Shown piece after piece: positions 1 through 17,384 of a stretch of 64,000 nucleotides of DNA. The stretch comes from Deinococcus carri (GTDB lineage: Bacteria > Deinococcota > Deinococci > Deinococcales > Deinococcaceae). The notes under the pieces were generated by a model, which worked only from the letters and a program-made list of their open reading frames with translations, ran no database searches and was not told the origin of the DNA. The DNA is taken from NCBI RefSeq assembly GCF_039545055.1, contig NZ_BAABRP010000001.1, positions 124,001-188,000 on the forward strand. The letters run 5' to 3'. A program made the translations under genes and the position numbers. Position 1 is the first letter of the stretch. The number at the start of each line of letters is the position of its first letter.

Positions 1-490
1 CCCCCGCCGTGACGGGGATGGGGCCAGGGCCGACCGGCCGACCCTCCAGGCTGAAACTGGGGTTGCCGGGTCGGTAGGCCACACTCCCCGCCGCCGACAG
101 CCGCACCTCGCCGCGCCCCAGCAGCACGACCAGCGCGGCATGTTCGGGGCCGCCGCTCAGCACCTTCACCTGGCCGGTCGCGGTCGAGCGTCGCTGGCCG
201 CGCGTGTCCAGCAGCCGGGCCTGCACCGTGTAGCTCCCGGCGCGGTAATAGGTGTGGTTCACCTGGTGGCCCTGACCTGCGCTGCCATCTCCGAAGTCCC
301 ACTCGATGTGGTACTCGGCGGGAGCCTGCGCGGTAAAGGCCACGTTGAGCGGGGCGCGGCGTTCCTCGTTCATCGAGAAGCCCACCCGGAACTCGACGGG
401 CTGCGCGGCGCAGGCCCCTATCAGCACGGCCCAGGACACTCCCGACAGCAGCAGCGTCAGCGGTCTGCCCCGTTTCCAGTTTCTCGGCAC
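1..490 (-). CDS. PKD-domain lipoprotein (3' part missing)
   Basis: The reverse strand reads a GTG-started protein with a basic N-terminus, a hydrophobic stretch and the lipobox LIGAC, so it is probably a secreted lipoprotein. About 25 residues later comes a PKD-type fold with the signature WDFGDGS followed by HTYYRAGSYTV, typical of PKD domains used for binding or spacing outside the cell. TACCCT lies 6 nt before the GTG, which fits a leaderless mRNA and fixes the start. The C-terminus runs off the window, so the full function cannot be judged. Confidence 0.75.
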   Translation of the reverse strand, partial: MPRNWKRGRPLTLLLSGVSWAVLIGACAAQPVEFRVGFSMNEERRAPLNVAFTAQAPAEYHIEWDFGDGSAGQGHQVNHTYYRAGSYTVQARLLDTRGQRRSTATGQVKVLSGGPEHAALVVLLGRGEVRLSAAGSVAYRPGNPSFSLEGRPVGPGPIPVTAG

Positions 491-584
491 CGCGTCAGGG
501 TAGCGGCTCGCGCGGGGGTGCGCCGTGAGGGAAGCCACGAGGGGTGGACAGGGTCCGTCTTTCTCGTGGGGCTGTTGGGTTTGG

Positions 585-868
585 GGCAGGGCATCTTGTA
601 GCGAGCTTCCCCCCGCCCCCCCAGCCCCCCTACCCCCCACCGGGGGGCAGGGGGGAGCGGCGCTGCGCTAGGCAAGGGAGGTTCCTTGCGTTTTTAGGGG
701 AGCCAGGCTTCGCCCCGGTTTCCCCCTCCACGCCATGCCCAGCCCACCGGGCGGCCTCGGGCCTGGCGGCCCGAACGGCTCGTCTTCCAGGCTTGCCCAT
801 TTGAAGGGTGGAACTTGGGCATCAGCTCCAAAGTTTGGAAAAACAGGGGAGTCGGGCGCTTTTGCTTT
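585..868 (+). repeat. Dispersed repeat R1, copy 1 (G4-forming)
   Basis: Non-coding block in the 491-967 gap. It is similar along most of its length to 6736-7080 and 58411-58770. It begins near the word TTGTAGCGAG, passes through a C-rich tract with runs of 5-7 C, and ends near CTCCAAAGTTTG. The complementary strand has four or more G-runs of at least 5, a strong G-quadruplex motif. This copy lacks about 70 bp present in the other two, just after ACCGGGG. Boundaries were set by eye. Deinococcus genomes are known to carry small non-coding repeats; I cannot assign this to a named family. Confidence 0.8.
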
Positions 869-967
869 TGGGGGTGAACGGGCGGGATGGTGTGGGGCCG
901 CCTTTTCTCCCTTCCCCAACCTTCTGCGCCGGGGTTTCGTGGCGGTCTTGAGGGCCGTGCAGTCCGC

Positions 968-1543
<576 letters not shown>

Positions 1544-1792
1544 GTCCCGCCCACCATACCGCCTGGCCGCCCCCCCGCGCGTCAGCCTTTTGGCCGTGAG
1601 GAAGGCGGAGGGCAAACGCACAGTCGGTGACTCTCCTCAGAGTGCCTTTCACCCGCAGGGTGTGACGAACCCACGGAAAAGCTCTTTGCCCTCCTCGCCC
1701 GACCGGGCCTCTTGAACCCGGCAGGTGACTGTGCGGTTGCCCCCGGGAGGAGGGGTGTTCGGCCTCACGGGGCGCGCTAGCATGGGGTTCCG

Positions 1793-2136
1793 TTGTCCCC
1801 CGACCCCGTCTCGACCGCCTCCATCACCGCAGCGCTGCGCCCCCTGCTGCCCGACCTGAGCGTGGGGGCATTGCTGGGCTTTGCTACCGGCCTCGCGCTG
1901 AAGAAGGTGGGGCGGCTGGCGCTGGTGGCGCTGGGCCTGCTGTTCCTGAGCGTGCAGCTTCTGGCCTACTTCGGCCTGTTGACCGTGAACTGGCCGCGCG
2001 TGCAGGCCCTCGCGGCCCCGTGGTTGCAGCAGGGAGGCGAGCTGGGCGGCATGTGGCTGACGCGGGTGCTGACCGCCAACCTGCCCTTTGCGGGGGCCTT
2101 CACGGCGGGGCTGCTGCTGGGGCTGCGGGCGCGGGG

Positions 2137-2140
<4 letters not shown>
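1793..2140 (+). CDS. FUN14 family membrane protein
   Basis: A 115-residue protein with a TTG start. The pattern LLGFATGLALKKVGRLALVALGLLFLSVQ and a C-terminal second hydrophobic hairpin match the small FUN14 family, glycine-rich inner-membrane proteins of unknown bacterial role. TAGCAT lies 9 nt upstream of the TTG. The gene converges with the histidine kinase, and both stop codons sit inside the shared palindrome TTAA at 2137-2140. Confidence 0.75.
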
Positions 2141-4064
<1,924 letters not shown>

Positions 4065-4178
4065 GCCCGTATGGTAGGGGCCAGCGGCGAAGGTTCTGCG
4101 AAGGCCCTCACGGCGTTCCCCACACGCTTTTCTGGCCGCTGCCGCGCCCCGGTGCCCGGCGGCCCGCGCCCCGGCCGT

Positions 4179-4222
4179 CTTCGACAAATCTTCAAAAAAG
4201 GTTCGCAGGGCGTTCGCGGGCG
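4179..4222 (+). promoter_or_regulatory. Four 11-bp phased repeats, candidate response-regulator operator
   Basis: The word TTC preceded by C or G recurs at 4179, 4190, 4201 and 4212, exactly 11 bp apart (CTTC, CTTC, GTTC, GTTC). Proteins of the OmpR/PhoB family bind direct repeats with 11-bp spacing, and such a regulator is encoded divergently at 3381-4064. The array lies 19-62 bp upstream of the first TolC-like gene, the usual place for an activator site. That this regulator binds here is inference. Confidence 0.5.
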
Positions 4223-4240
4223 CGGGGCAGTGTGGGGCGC

Positions 4241-5671
4241 ATGACCTGGCCTCCCCCCCCGGCCCCCGCGCCCTGGCTGCTGACGCTCGCGCTCCTGCTG
4301 GGGGCGGGGGGAGGACAGGCCCAGACGGCCCCCACCCCGTCCGCTCCAGCTCAGGCGGCCCCCTCCCAAAGCCTTCCGGCCGCGGGGGCCACCCTGACCC
4401 TGGAGGCGGCCCTGGCACAGCTCGCGCAGGCTCCGGGCGTCACGCAGGCGCAGCTGGCCGTGCAGGTGGCGCAGCAGAATCTGAACGCGGCCCGCAGCGC
4501 CCTGGGCCTCAGCGTCAGCGTGACGGGCAACGCCAGTTACACGGGACCGTCCACCACCACGGGGACCGACGGCACGACCACGGCGGTGGCGGGGAGCCTG
4601 GGGGGCAGCGCGGGCGTGCAGGCCAACCTGGGCCTGCTCCCCTGGTCGGATGCCCAGAGCGGGTTGCAGGCCGCCCAGCGCAACCTGACCCTGGCCCAGG
4701 CCCGCCTGGCCGCCGCCCAGGGCAGCGGGCGGCTGAACGTGTATCAGCAGTACCTCGCCGCCGCCCTGGCCCAGCAGAACGTGACTCTCAGCGGGCAGAC
4801 CCTGGCCCTGCGCCAGCGGCAACTGGAGATCGCGCGGGTGCAGCAGAGCCAGGCGAACGCCACCCAGGAAAGCGTGCTGTCGGCCCAGGCGAACGTGCAG
4901 CTCGCCCAGGCCGCCGTGCAGGCCGCCCAGTCCGACCTGGAATCCGCCCGCCTCAACCTCGCGGCGGCACTGGGGCGGGACCTGACGGGCGTGACCTTCA
5001 GCAGTGTGCCCCCCAGCGCCTTTGCCCTGCCGGACCTGGCCCCGCTGGTGGCCCGCGCCCGCACCGGAACGGTGGACGTGGTGCAGGCCCAGAACGCCCT
5101 GGCGGACGCCCAGGACACCCTGGCCGAGCAGGAGCGCAATGCCCGTCTGCCCGACCTCACCGCCAGCCTGCGCTACGGCCCGGCGGGCAGCGGCGGCCTG
5201 AGCGCTAGCCTGAACGTGCGGGAAGGCACGGCGGGTGTGGGGTACTCGCTCCCGCTGGGCACGTCGAGCGGCAGTGGCAGCAGCAACCGCGTGGTCGCCA
5301 GCGTCAGCGGCAGCTATGTGGTGTACTCGCCCGCCCAGCGCGCCCAGCTCTCGGCGGCGCAGGCGGGCGTGACCCAGGCGCAACTCACGCTGAACGTGGC
5401 GCAGCAGACGGCGGAACTGGCCGTGCGGACGGGGTACAGTGCCGCACAGTCGGCCCTGAATGCCCTGCCCCCCGCCGCCACCCAGGTGCAGGTTGCGCAG
5501 GCCGCCCTCAGCGCGGCGCAGGCCCGCCTGGGGGCCGGGACCGGGACGGCAGAGGACGTGACGGCCGCGCAGCTCGCCCTCGCCCAGGCCGAACTGAACC
5601 TCGTGCAGGCCCGCGTGAAGGTCCAGACCGCCCTCATTCAACTTCAGAACGCCGCCGGAGGCACCCCGTGA
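4241..5671 (+). CDS. TolC-like outer-membrane efflux protein 1
   Basis: A 476-residue protein with a hydrophobic leader ending near QAQTAP, then alanine/glutamine-rich helical repeats (LAQAPGVTQAQLAVQVAQQN and similar) of the outer membrane efflux fold. Two strand-like glycine/serine segments (about residues 90-130 and 300-370) could form the barrel. The ATG at 4241 is preferred to a GTG nine bases earlier. It overlaps the next gene by GTGA. No inner-membrane pump or periplasmic adaptor gene is nearby, so the pump is either encoded elsewhere or the protein has another envelope role. Control by the divergent two-component system is likely. Confidence 0.88.
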   Translation: MTWPPPPAPAPWLLTLALLLGAGGGQAQTAPTPSAPAQAAPSQSLPAAGATLTLEAALAQLAQAPGVTQAQLAVQVAQQNLNAARSALGLSVSVTGNASYTGPSTTTGTDGTTTAVAGSLGGSAGVQANLGLLPWSDAQSGLQAAQRNLTLAQARLAAAQGSGRLNVYQQYLAAALAQQNVTLSGQTLALRQRQLEIARVQQSQANATQESVLSAQANVQLAQAAVQAAQSDLESARLNLAAALGRDLTGVTFSSVPPSAFALPDLAPLVARARTGTVDVVQAQNALADAQDTLAEQERNARLPDLTASLRYGPAGSGGLSASLNVREGTAGVGYSLPLGTSSGSGSSNRVVASVSGSYVVYSPAQRAQLSAAQAGVTQAQLTLNVAQQTAELAVRTGYSAAQSALNALPPAATQVQVAQAALSAAQARLGAGTGTAEDVTAAQLALAQAELNLVQARVKVQTALIQLQNAAGGTP

Positions 5672-6711
5672 ACCGTACGCCCACCCTCACCCTCGCCCTG
5701 GGTCTGACCCTGCTCGCCCCCAACGCCCTCGCCCAGTCGGCCGTGTCTGTCACCCAGGCGGTCCAGGCCGCCCTCAGCAATGGCACCGACGTGCGGACGG
5801 CCCAGGCCAACCTGGACAAGGCGACCGCTGCCAACAAGGCCGCTCAGGCCGACCCCAGCACCCTGGCCGCCGCGAAGCTGGCCGCGCAGAACGGGCAGAC
5901 GCTCGCCACGCTGAGTCTGCGCTCAGCGCGGCTCTCCACCCTCCAGAGCGCCGTGAATGCCTACACCGCCCTGCTGGAGGCCCAGGAGAACGTGGAACTC
6001 CAGACCCTCCAGACCCAGGTGGACCAGAAGGCCGTGCAGGTCGCGCAGGTCAAGCTCAGCGTGAGCAACGCGACCCCGCTGGACGTGCAGAAGGCCCAGA
6101 ACACCCTGGCGGGCAGCACCCAGGCCCTCGCGGACGCCCGCGCCCAGGTGAACCTCGCCTCCGCGAAGCTCTCCAGCCTGACCGGCCTCCCCGCCGGGGT
6201 CCGCGCGGCGGGGCTGGGCAACCTGCCCACCCTCAAAAGCAGCCTCACCCAGCTCCGCACGGGCCTGGAGGACAACCTCACCAGCGTGGTGGGCGCGAAG
6301 AACGACGTGGCCGCCGCCCAGCTCAACGTGAGGCTGGCCGACAACGACTTCACCCCGGCCCGCACCCTAAGTGACGCCCGCACCGCCCTCGCCAACGCGC
6401 AGCGCACGCTGGACGCCGCTCAGAAGAACGCCGGGAATGCTCTGTCTACCGCGTACCAGACGGCCCAGAATGCCGCCGAGCAGCTCAAGGTCGCCCAGAG
6501 CCGGGAGGCCGCCGCCCTCAGGAGTTACAACCAGGACGCGGCGCGGCTGAGGAGCGGCACCATCAGCGCCGTGGACCTGCAACAGACGCAACTGGCGCTC
6601 AAGGAAGCGCAGTTCGCCCGGCTTCAGGCGCAGGACAATGTGCTGGAGACGCTGGCGGCGCTGTCGGTGGCGGCGGGGCAGAATCTGACGGGGATTGGGG
6701 GGGCGTTGTAG
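5668..6711 (+). CDS. TolC-like efflux/coiled-coil protein 2
   Basis: A 347-residue protein with a signal peptide (LGLTLLAPNALAQ) followed by long alanine/glutamine-rich helices of the efflux-protein type. It is clearly shorter than its upstream neighbour and I see no obvious barrel-strand insertions, so it may supply only the periplasmic helical part. The GTG start lies inside the stop of the previous gene (GTGA overlap), making a coupled pair. Two TolC-like proteins in tandem with no pump are unusual; a heteromeric channel is possible but unproven. Confidence 0.8.
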   Translation: MNRTPTLTLALGLTLLAPNALAQSAVSVTQAVQAALSNGTDVRTAQANLDKATAANKAAQADPSTLAAAKLAAQNGQTLATLSLRSARLSTLQSAVNAYTALLEAQENVELQTLQTQVDQKAVQVAQVKLSVSNATPLDVQKAQNTLAGSTQALADARAQVNLASAKLSSLTGLPAGVRAAGLGNLPTLKSSLTQLRTGLEDNLTSVVGAKNDVAAAQLNVRLADNDFTPARTLSDARTALANAQRTLDAAQKNAGNALSTAYQTAQNAAEQLKVAQSREAAALRSYNQDAARLRSGTISAVDLQQTQLALKEAQFARLQAQDNVLETLAALSVAAGQNLTGIGGAL

Positions 6712-6735
6712 GGAGAGTGGGGAAGAGTGGAAAGG

Positions 6736-7080
6736 GGCCGGGCAACTTGTAGCGAGTTTCCCCCCGCCCCCCCAGCCCCCCTACCCCCCACCGGGGGGAC
6801 GTCTCCGCCGCGCGGGGCGGCCCGCGCGTTGACGCCAGGCTTGTTGACGTGTCTCTTCTCTTGGTGGAGGGGGGAGCGGCGCTGCGCTAGGCAAGGGGGT
6901 TCCTTGCGTTGGAAGGCTTGCCAGGCTTCGCCCCGGTTTCCCGCTGGTCGCCATGCTCTGCCCACCGGGCGGCCTCGGGCCTGGCGGCCCGAACGGCTCG
7001 TCTTCCAGGCCTGCCCACTTGAAGAGTGGGACCTGGGCGTCGGCTCCAAAGTTTGAAAAGACGGGGCGGCGGGAGCCTCG
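6736..7080 (+). repeat. Dispersed repeat R1, copy 2 (G4-forming)
   Basis: Second copy of the repeat at 585-868, in the same orientation, filling most of the gap between the convergent ends of the second TolC-like gene and tsaB (6712-7183). It contains the C-rich tract at about 6759-6800 and, unlike copy 1, an additional segment with GTTGACGCCAGGCTTGTTGA. Reading frames across it are broken by small indels relative to copy 3, so it is not coding. Boundaries are approximate. Confidence 0.8.
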
Positions 7081-7183
7081 GCGGGTTATCGGTGGCGCTG
7101 AACGTGGGTGGCGGGGCCTGCCCGGTTGGCTGACTCAGCCCGGAGCCGGGGCCTTCCCAGGCTGGTTGCTGGAAGCTGGCCGC

Positions 7184-7750
7184 TCACAGATACGCCAGCG
7201 CCCACTCCGTCTCCCCGTGGTTCAGCCCCGCCCTCAGCAGCGCGAGGCCGTCCGGGGCGGTGTCACGGTGGTGGGGGAGGGGGCCAATCTGGGCAGCGAA
7301 CTTCTCCAATGGCCGCTTTTCTGGCGGATGGATGACCCGCGTGACCACGCCGCCGCGCACCTCGTATACCGCGCCGTAGACGTTGCCGCGCCGGGCGTCC
7401 AGCGAGACGGCCACCTCACCCTCCGGTACCTGTCCGTCCTCACCGCGCACCAGGGCTTCGAGTGTTGGCACGCCGCGCACGGGGGCACCCCAGGCCCGGC
7501 CCAGCCCCAGCGCGTAGCTCGCGCCCACGCGCACCCCGGTGTAGGACCCCGGCCCGGTGCCGATCACGAGCTGGTCGGCGCGGAAGGGCAGGCCCGCCTG
7601 CCGGAACAGCCCCGCGGCAGCGTCAGCCAGGCGCTCGGCGTGGGCGCGTCCGACCTCCTCGGAAAACGCCAGTTCGCCGTCCGCCCAGGTCAGGGCCAGG
7701 GTCAGGAAGGGGGTGGCAGTGTCCAGGGCGAGGGTCACGGGGGCTGGCAT
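7184..7750 (-). CDS. tsaB: tRNA t6A37 biosynthesis protein TsaB
   Basis: A 188-residue ASKHA-fold protein with the N-terminal ALDTATPFLTLAL and the conserved VIGTGPGSYTGVRVG, both characteristic of TsaB (YeaZ). TsaB is a structural partner of TsaD in the enzyme that puts threonylcarbamoyl on A37 of tRNAs reading ANN codons. TACAAT lies 7 nt before the ATG at 7750; the in-frame ATG at 7759 overlaps that -10 box and is unlikely. The gene is divergent from gltA and functionally unrelated to it. Confidence 0.92.
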   Translation of the reverse strand: MPAPVTLALDTATPFLTLALTWADGELAFSEEVGRAHAERLADAAAGLFRQAGLPFRADQLVIGTGPGSYTGVRVGASYALGLGRAWGAPVRGVPTLEALVRGEDGQVPEGEVAVSLDARRGNVYGAVYEVRGGVVTRVIHPPEKRPLEKFAAQIGPLPHHRDTAPDGLALLRAGLNHGETEWALAYL

Positions 7751-7854
7751 GGCGGGCATTGTAGGGTGCTGGCCCCGGGCTGTTGTCACCGTTACAGGAA
7801 CGTGGTGCGGGCAGGATTCGGCACGTCACGGCCCGGTGGTATGGTGAACACACC

Positions 7855-8997
<1,143 letters not shown>

Positions 8998-9004
8998 GGC
9001 TTGC

Positions 9005-9092
9005 CGAAGGCAGAGGGCTGAAAGCAGAAGGCCGGGGTGTGGTGCCCCGGTCTTTCTTTGGCCTTCTGCCTTCCGCTTTTTGCCTTCTGCAC
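9005..9092 (+). repeat. Long palindrome with gltA terminator at its centre
   Basis: The left arm reiterates GGCAGA/GCAGAAGGC words and the right arm carries GGCCTTCTGCCTTCCGC and TTCTGC words that can pair with it. At the centre CCGGGG (9032-9037) and CCCCGG (9045-9050) form a tight hairpin followed by TCTTTCTTT, a factor-independent terminator for gltA that could also serve the convergent gene ending at 9103. The element at 52962-53050 is related. Confidence 0.7.
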
Positions 9093-9102
9093 CCCGCAGG
9101 CG

Positions 9103-9550
<448 letters not shown>

Positions 9551-9746
9551 GGGGCGAGTATAGAGCGCGGGCCGCGAAAAGACCGGAGGTGGGCCGCCAT
9601 TTGGCCTGGCCCGTCGCCGGCTTCCGCACACGGCTTTTGCGGCCCGGTCACACGGCGGGGAGTGCGCCGGGACGTCCTCTTCGGCGGGTGTTCCGCCTTC
9701 CGCTGGTCAGGAAATGTCCGGCAGGAGCGTCGGAGCCTTCCCGAGG

Positions 9747-10730
<984 letters not shown>

Positions 10731-10771
10731 GTCCGGAGGCTACCACCGTCCCGCGGGCGCGGCAGGTGACG

Positions 10772-11236
10772 TCAGCGCAACAGCGTGAGTGACTCGGCCC
10801 GCACCGCGCCCCCCTCAAGGTGCAGCCACGCGCAGGCCACCGGCAGCCGGAAGCGGCGCGGGCCGGCCGCACCCGGATTCAGAAAGAGGACGCCGCCCTG
10901 TTCCTCTGCCCGCGGCGCGTGCGTGTGCCCGCTGACGACCACCTGCACCCCCGCCGCCTGGGGCGAGAGGTCCAGCTCCTGCCGGTCGTGCAGGAGGTAC
11001 ACCCACACGCCCCCCAGCTCCAGCAACAGCGTTTCCGGCAACTCCGCGAGGGGCGGTGTGCGGTCCACGTTGCCGCGCACGGCGTGGACGGGACCGGGGG
11101 TCACCTCCCGCAGCGCCGCCAGCACCTCCGGTTTTCCCACGTCCCCCGCGTGCAGCACGGCGTCGGCCTCCCGCGCCAGCGGCAGCACCTCGGGGCGCAG
11201 CAGGCCGTGGGTGTCGGAGAGGACCAGGACGCGCAT
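10772..11236 (-). CDS. YfcE/MJ0936-type metallophosphoesterase
   Basis: A 154-residue calcineurin-fold phosphodiesterase with all five motif blocks: SDTHG, HAGDVG, RGNVD, LLHD and SGHTHAPR, followed by the usual NPGAAGPRR. Family members hydrolyse phosphodiesters with two Mn or similar ions; the physiological substrate is unclear. TACACT lies 6 nt before the ATG at 11236, so the longer frame is rejected. Confidence 0.9.
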   Translation of the reverse strand: MRVLVLSDTHGLLRPEVLPLAREADAVLHAGDVGKPEVLAALREVTPGPVHAVRGNVDRTPPLAELPETLLLELGGVWVYLLHDRQELDLSPQAAGVQVVVSGHTHAPRAEEQGGVLFLNPGAAGPRRFRLPVACAWLHLEGGAVRAESLTLLR

Positions 11237-11306
11237 GGGAGGAGTGTAGGCCAAACGGAAAACGCGCCCCCACCGGGGAGGCGCGCTCATGCTGAAGGCG
11301 CTGTGC

Positions 11307-11903
<597 letters not shown>

Positions 11904-11990
11904 AACGAAACGCATCTTAGGACGCTACCCTGACAGCCGTCCATTTGCCCCCACACCCTGTAAAGAGACTGTAAAGGAGCCTACCTTCAC

Positions 11991-13625
<1,635 letters not shown>

Positions 13626-13750
13626 TACCAACTTCAGGTGAGTCGTAGACGAACCCGAGTGGAGCGAGAAGAAGAAAAGACCGGCTTGCGGCGATGGAAG
13701 AACATCCGGTGGTTTGTCCGGATGTTCTGGAATCAGAGCAAGTTGGGATA
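13626..13750 (+). repeat. MITE-like repeat R2, copy A
   Basis: A 125-bp element bounded by near-inverted ends TACCAACTT and AAGTTGGGATA. Near the right end AGAACATCCGG and CCGGATGTTCT form an 11-bp stem with an 8-nt loop (about 13699-13728). A longer copy lies at 35260-35514 and a diverged one at 42682-42838. It is directly downstream of the beta-propeller gene. No coding capacity. Confidence 0.8.
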
Positions 13751-13790
13751 GCACGGGGCGTGTGGGAGGAGGGCTACCTCCCCCACACGC

Positions 13791-13822
13791 CAAAAAAAGC
13801 ACCCGCCAGAGTGGCGGGTTTT
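13791..13822 (-). terminator. Terminator of tRNA-Ala
   Basis: ACCCGCCA and TGGCGGGT (13801-13808 and 13812-13819) form an 8-bp stem. On the minus strand it is followed by a T-run (A-run at 13792-13798), right after the tRNA 3' end. A second hairpin built on GTGTGGGAGG (13760-13769) and CCTCCCCCACAC (13777-13788) lies just beyond. Confidence 0.75.
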
Positions 13823-13823
13823 T

Positions 13824-13901
<78 letters not shown>

Positions 13902-13941
13902 CGTGTTGAGGACTGGCCCGAAAGGGCGAGGGAGAATCTAG

Positions 13942-15570
<1,629 letters not shown>

Positions 15571-15574
15571 GCGG

Positions 15575-15652
15575 GAAGCGGTGCGCGGGACGCGGGAAAA
15601 GATGTTTCACTGCATCCCGCGCACCGCGTACTGCGTCCCAACTCCTACTGCC
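15575..15652 (+). repeat. Imperfect palindrome after guaB
   Basis: Left-arm words GCGGTGCGCGGGA and CGCGGGA pair with right-arm TCCCGCGCACCGC and GCGTCCC. It belongs with the other gene-end palindromes built from reiterated short words (9005, 50593, 52962, 60405). A role as terminator or RNA stabiliser is possible; no long T-run follows. Confidence 0.55.
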
Positions 15653-15681
15653 CGCACCCCACCACGCTTTACGCTGTTCCC

Positions 15682-16323
<642 letters not shown>

Positions 16324-16460
16324 GGGAAAAGGTTTGTTGATGCCCGCTTTTCTCGTCCTGAAAGATTGACCTGAGAGCAGAGGGACCATAAGCTGTGCTG
16401 GCCTGCGGGCGGGTTACATGACAAGCGGGAAGCGGAGAGAACGTCCTCAGAAAGAGGAAA

Positions 16461-16659
16461 CCCCAGTGCTCGTAACACTGGGGCCACTGAAAGGTGGTGA
16501 TTCTCTACGCGACACAAGAAGCGTACCACGCAACGGAAACGCCAGCAACTGCTGACGCCGAAACGTGTGGCGGCCTGGGCTGGGGCAGTTTCGGCTGTCC
16601 TGCTCGCCGTCAAGCTCTTGCCAAACGATCATCAAACTGATCTTCCTCCCTTGATCTGA
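16461..16659 (+). other. Tandem hairpins followed by a start-less small ORF
   Basis: In the 438-bp gap 16324-16761, CCCCAGTG-CTCGTAA-CACTGGGG (16461-16483) is a perfect 8-bp hairpin, directly abutted by CCACT-GAAA-GGTGG (16484-16497). The reading frame from 16501 to the stop at 16657-16659 encodes 52 residues: a basic stretch (HKKRTTQRKRQQ), a hydrophobic helix (AAWAGAVSAVLLAVKLL) and an acidic tail. It has no ATG, GTG or TTG before residue 27. Base composition is lower in GC than the neighbours. It may be a decayed gene remnant of foreign origin; the function of the hairpins is unknown. Confidence 0.4.
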
Positions 16660-16703
16660 ACCTCTCGTGCGCCCCCGCCGCGTCCCCAGCTCTCCCAAGG
16701 GCA

Positions 16704-16728
16704 AACCCCCGACCTCGTGCCGGGGGTT
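16704..16728 (-). terminator. Probable terminator of the htrA-cca-M50 operon
   Basis: AACCCCCG and CGGGGGTT form an 8-bp stem with a 9-nt loop, 34 bp beyond the stop of the M50 protease gene on the minus strand. The T tail on that strand is short (TTTG), so termination may be weak. Confidence 0.5.
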
Positions 16729-16761
16729 CTTGCTGCGGCGTTGCTGCCTACACGCCCAACG

Positions 16762-17373
16762 CTATACGCCCACGGTCCGCTCGACCCAGTTCTGAACGCT
16801 GGCGATGATGTTGCCGATGGGGCCGCGCGCCAGGTAGATAAAGGCCATCACGATCAGGAAGCTGAAGGGCTGGGCCTCGAACTGGGCCAGGCTGCGGCCC
16901 AGGGACGGCACCAGCGCCCCCAAGATGCGGCTGCCGTCGAGCAGCGGGATGGGAATCAGGTTGAAGACGGCCAGGACCACGTTGATGCCCAGCACGATGC
17001 CCAGGATGCTGATCGCCAGCCCGTTCCCGGCAAAGACCCGCATCAGCAGGGCCGTGATCAGGGCCAGCAGCAGGTTGCTGATCGGCCCGGCGGCGGCCAC
17101 CCAGAAGGTGCCCCAGCGTCCCAGGTTGTTCGGGTTGATCGGCACGGGCCGCGCGAAGCCGAAGCCCGCGATGAGCAGCAGCAGCGTGCCGAAGGGGTCG
17201 AGGTGCTTGAGGGGGTTGAGAGTGACTCGCCCGTAACGCCGGGGGGTGGAATCCCCCAGCCGGTCGGCCACCCAGGCGTGGGCGAACTCGTGGACGGTCA
17301 GCGAGAACACCAGCGCCAGCGCGATGATCAGGAACGCGACGGGGTTCGCGGAGAGGAGATTGAGCAGGCCCAT
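16762..17373 (-). CDS. Site-2 protease family (M50) membrane metalloprotease
   Basis: A 203-residue polytopic protein with the zinc motif HEFAH (in [17 protein letters not shown]) in the first helix and the [13 protein letters not shown] motif near the C-terminus that supplies the third ligand, as in short, PDZ-less S2P proteases. It cleaves within membranes; the substrate is unknown. It lies 11 bp after cca, last in a minus-strand operon with the HtrA-type protease, so a joint role in envelope proteolysis is plausible. A TAGAAT box 8 nt before its ATG suggests an internal promoter too. Confidence 0.92.
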   Translation of the reverse strand: MGLLNLLSANPVAFLIIALALVFSLTVHEFAHAWVADRLGDSTPRRYGRVTLNPLKHLDPFGTLLLLIAGFGFARPVPINPNNLGRWGTFWVAAAGPISNLLLALITALLMRVFAGNGLAISILGIVLGINVVLAVFNLIPIPLLDGSRILGALVPSLGRSLAQFEAQPFSFLIVMAFIYLARGPIGNIIASVQNWVERTVGV

Positions 17374-17384
17374 AGAAGGGCATT

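Noticed and set aside
668..919. Open frames inside the R1 repeats, on either strand
   Set aside because: Frames of the three copies are shifted relative to each other by small indels and the translations are low-complexity Pro/Arg/Gly, so the repeats are not coding.
16417..16554. A 45-codon ATG frame through the tandem hairpins
   Set aside because: The frame passes through perfect stems that are better explained as structure, has no hydrophobic core or domain, and ends in a different frame from the hydrophobic ORF that follows.
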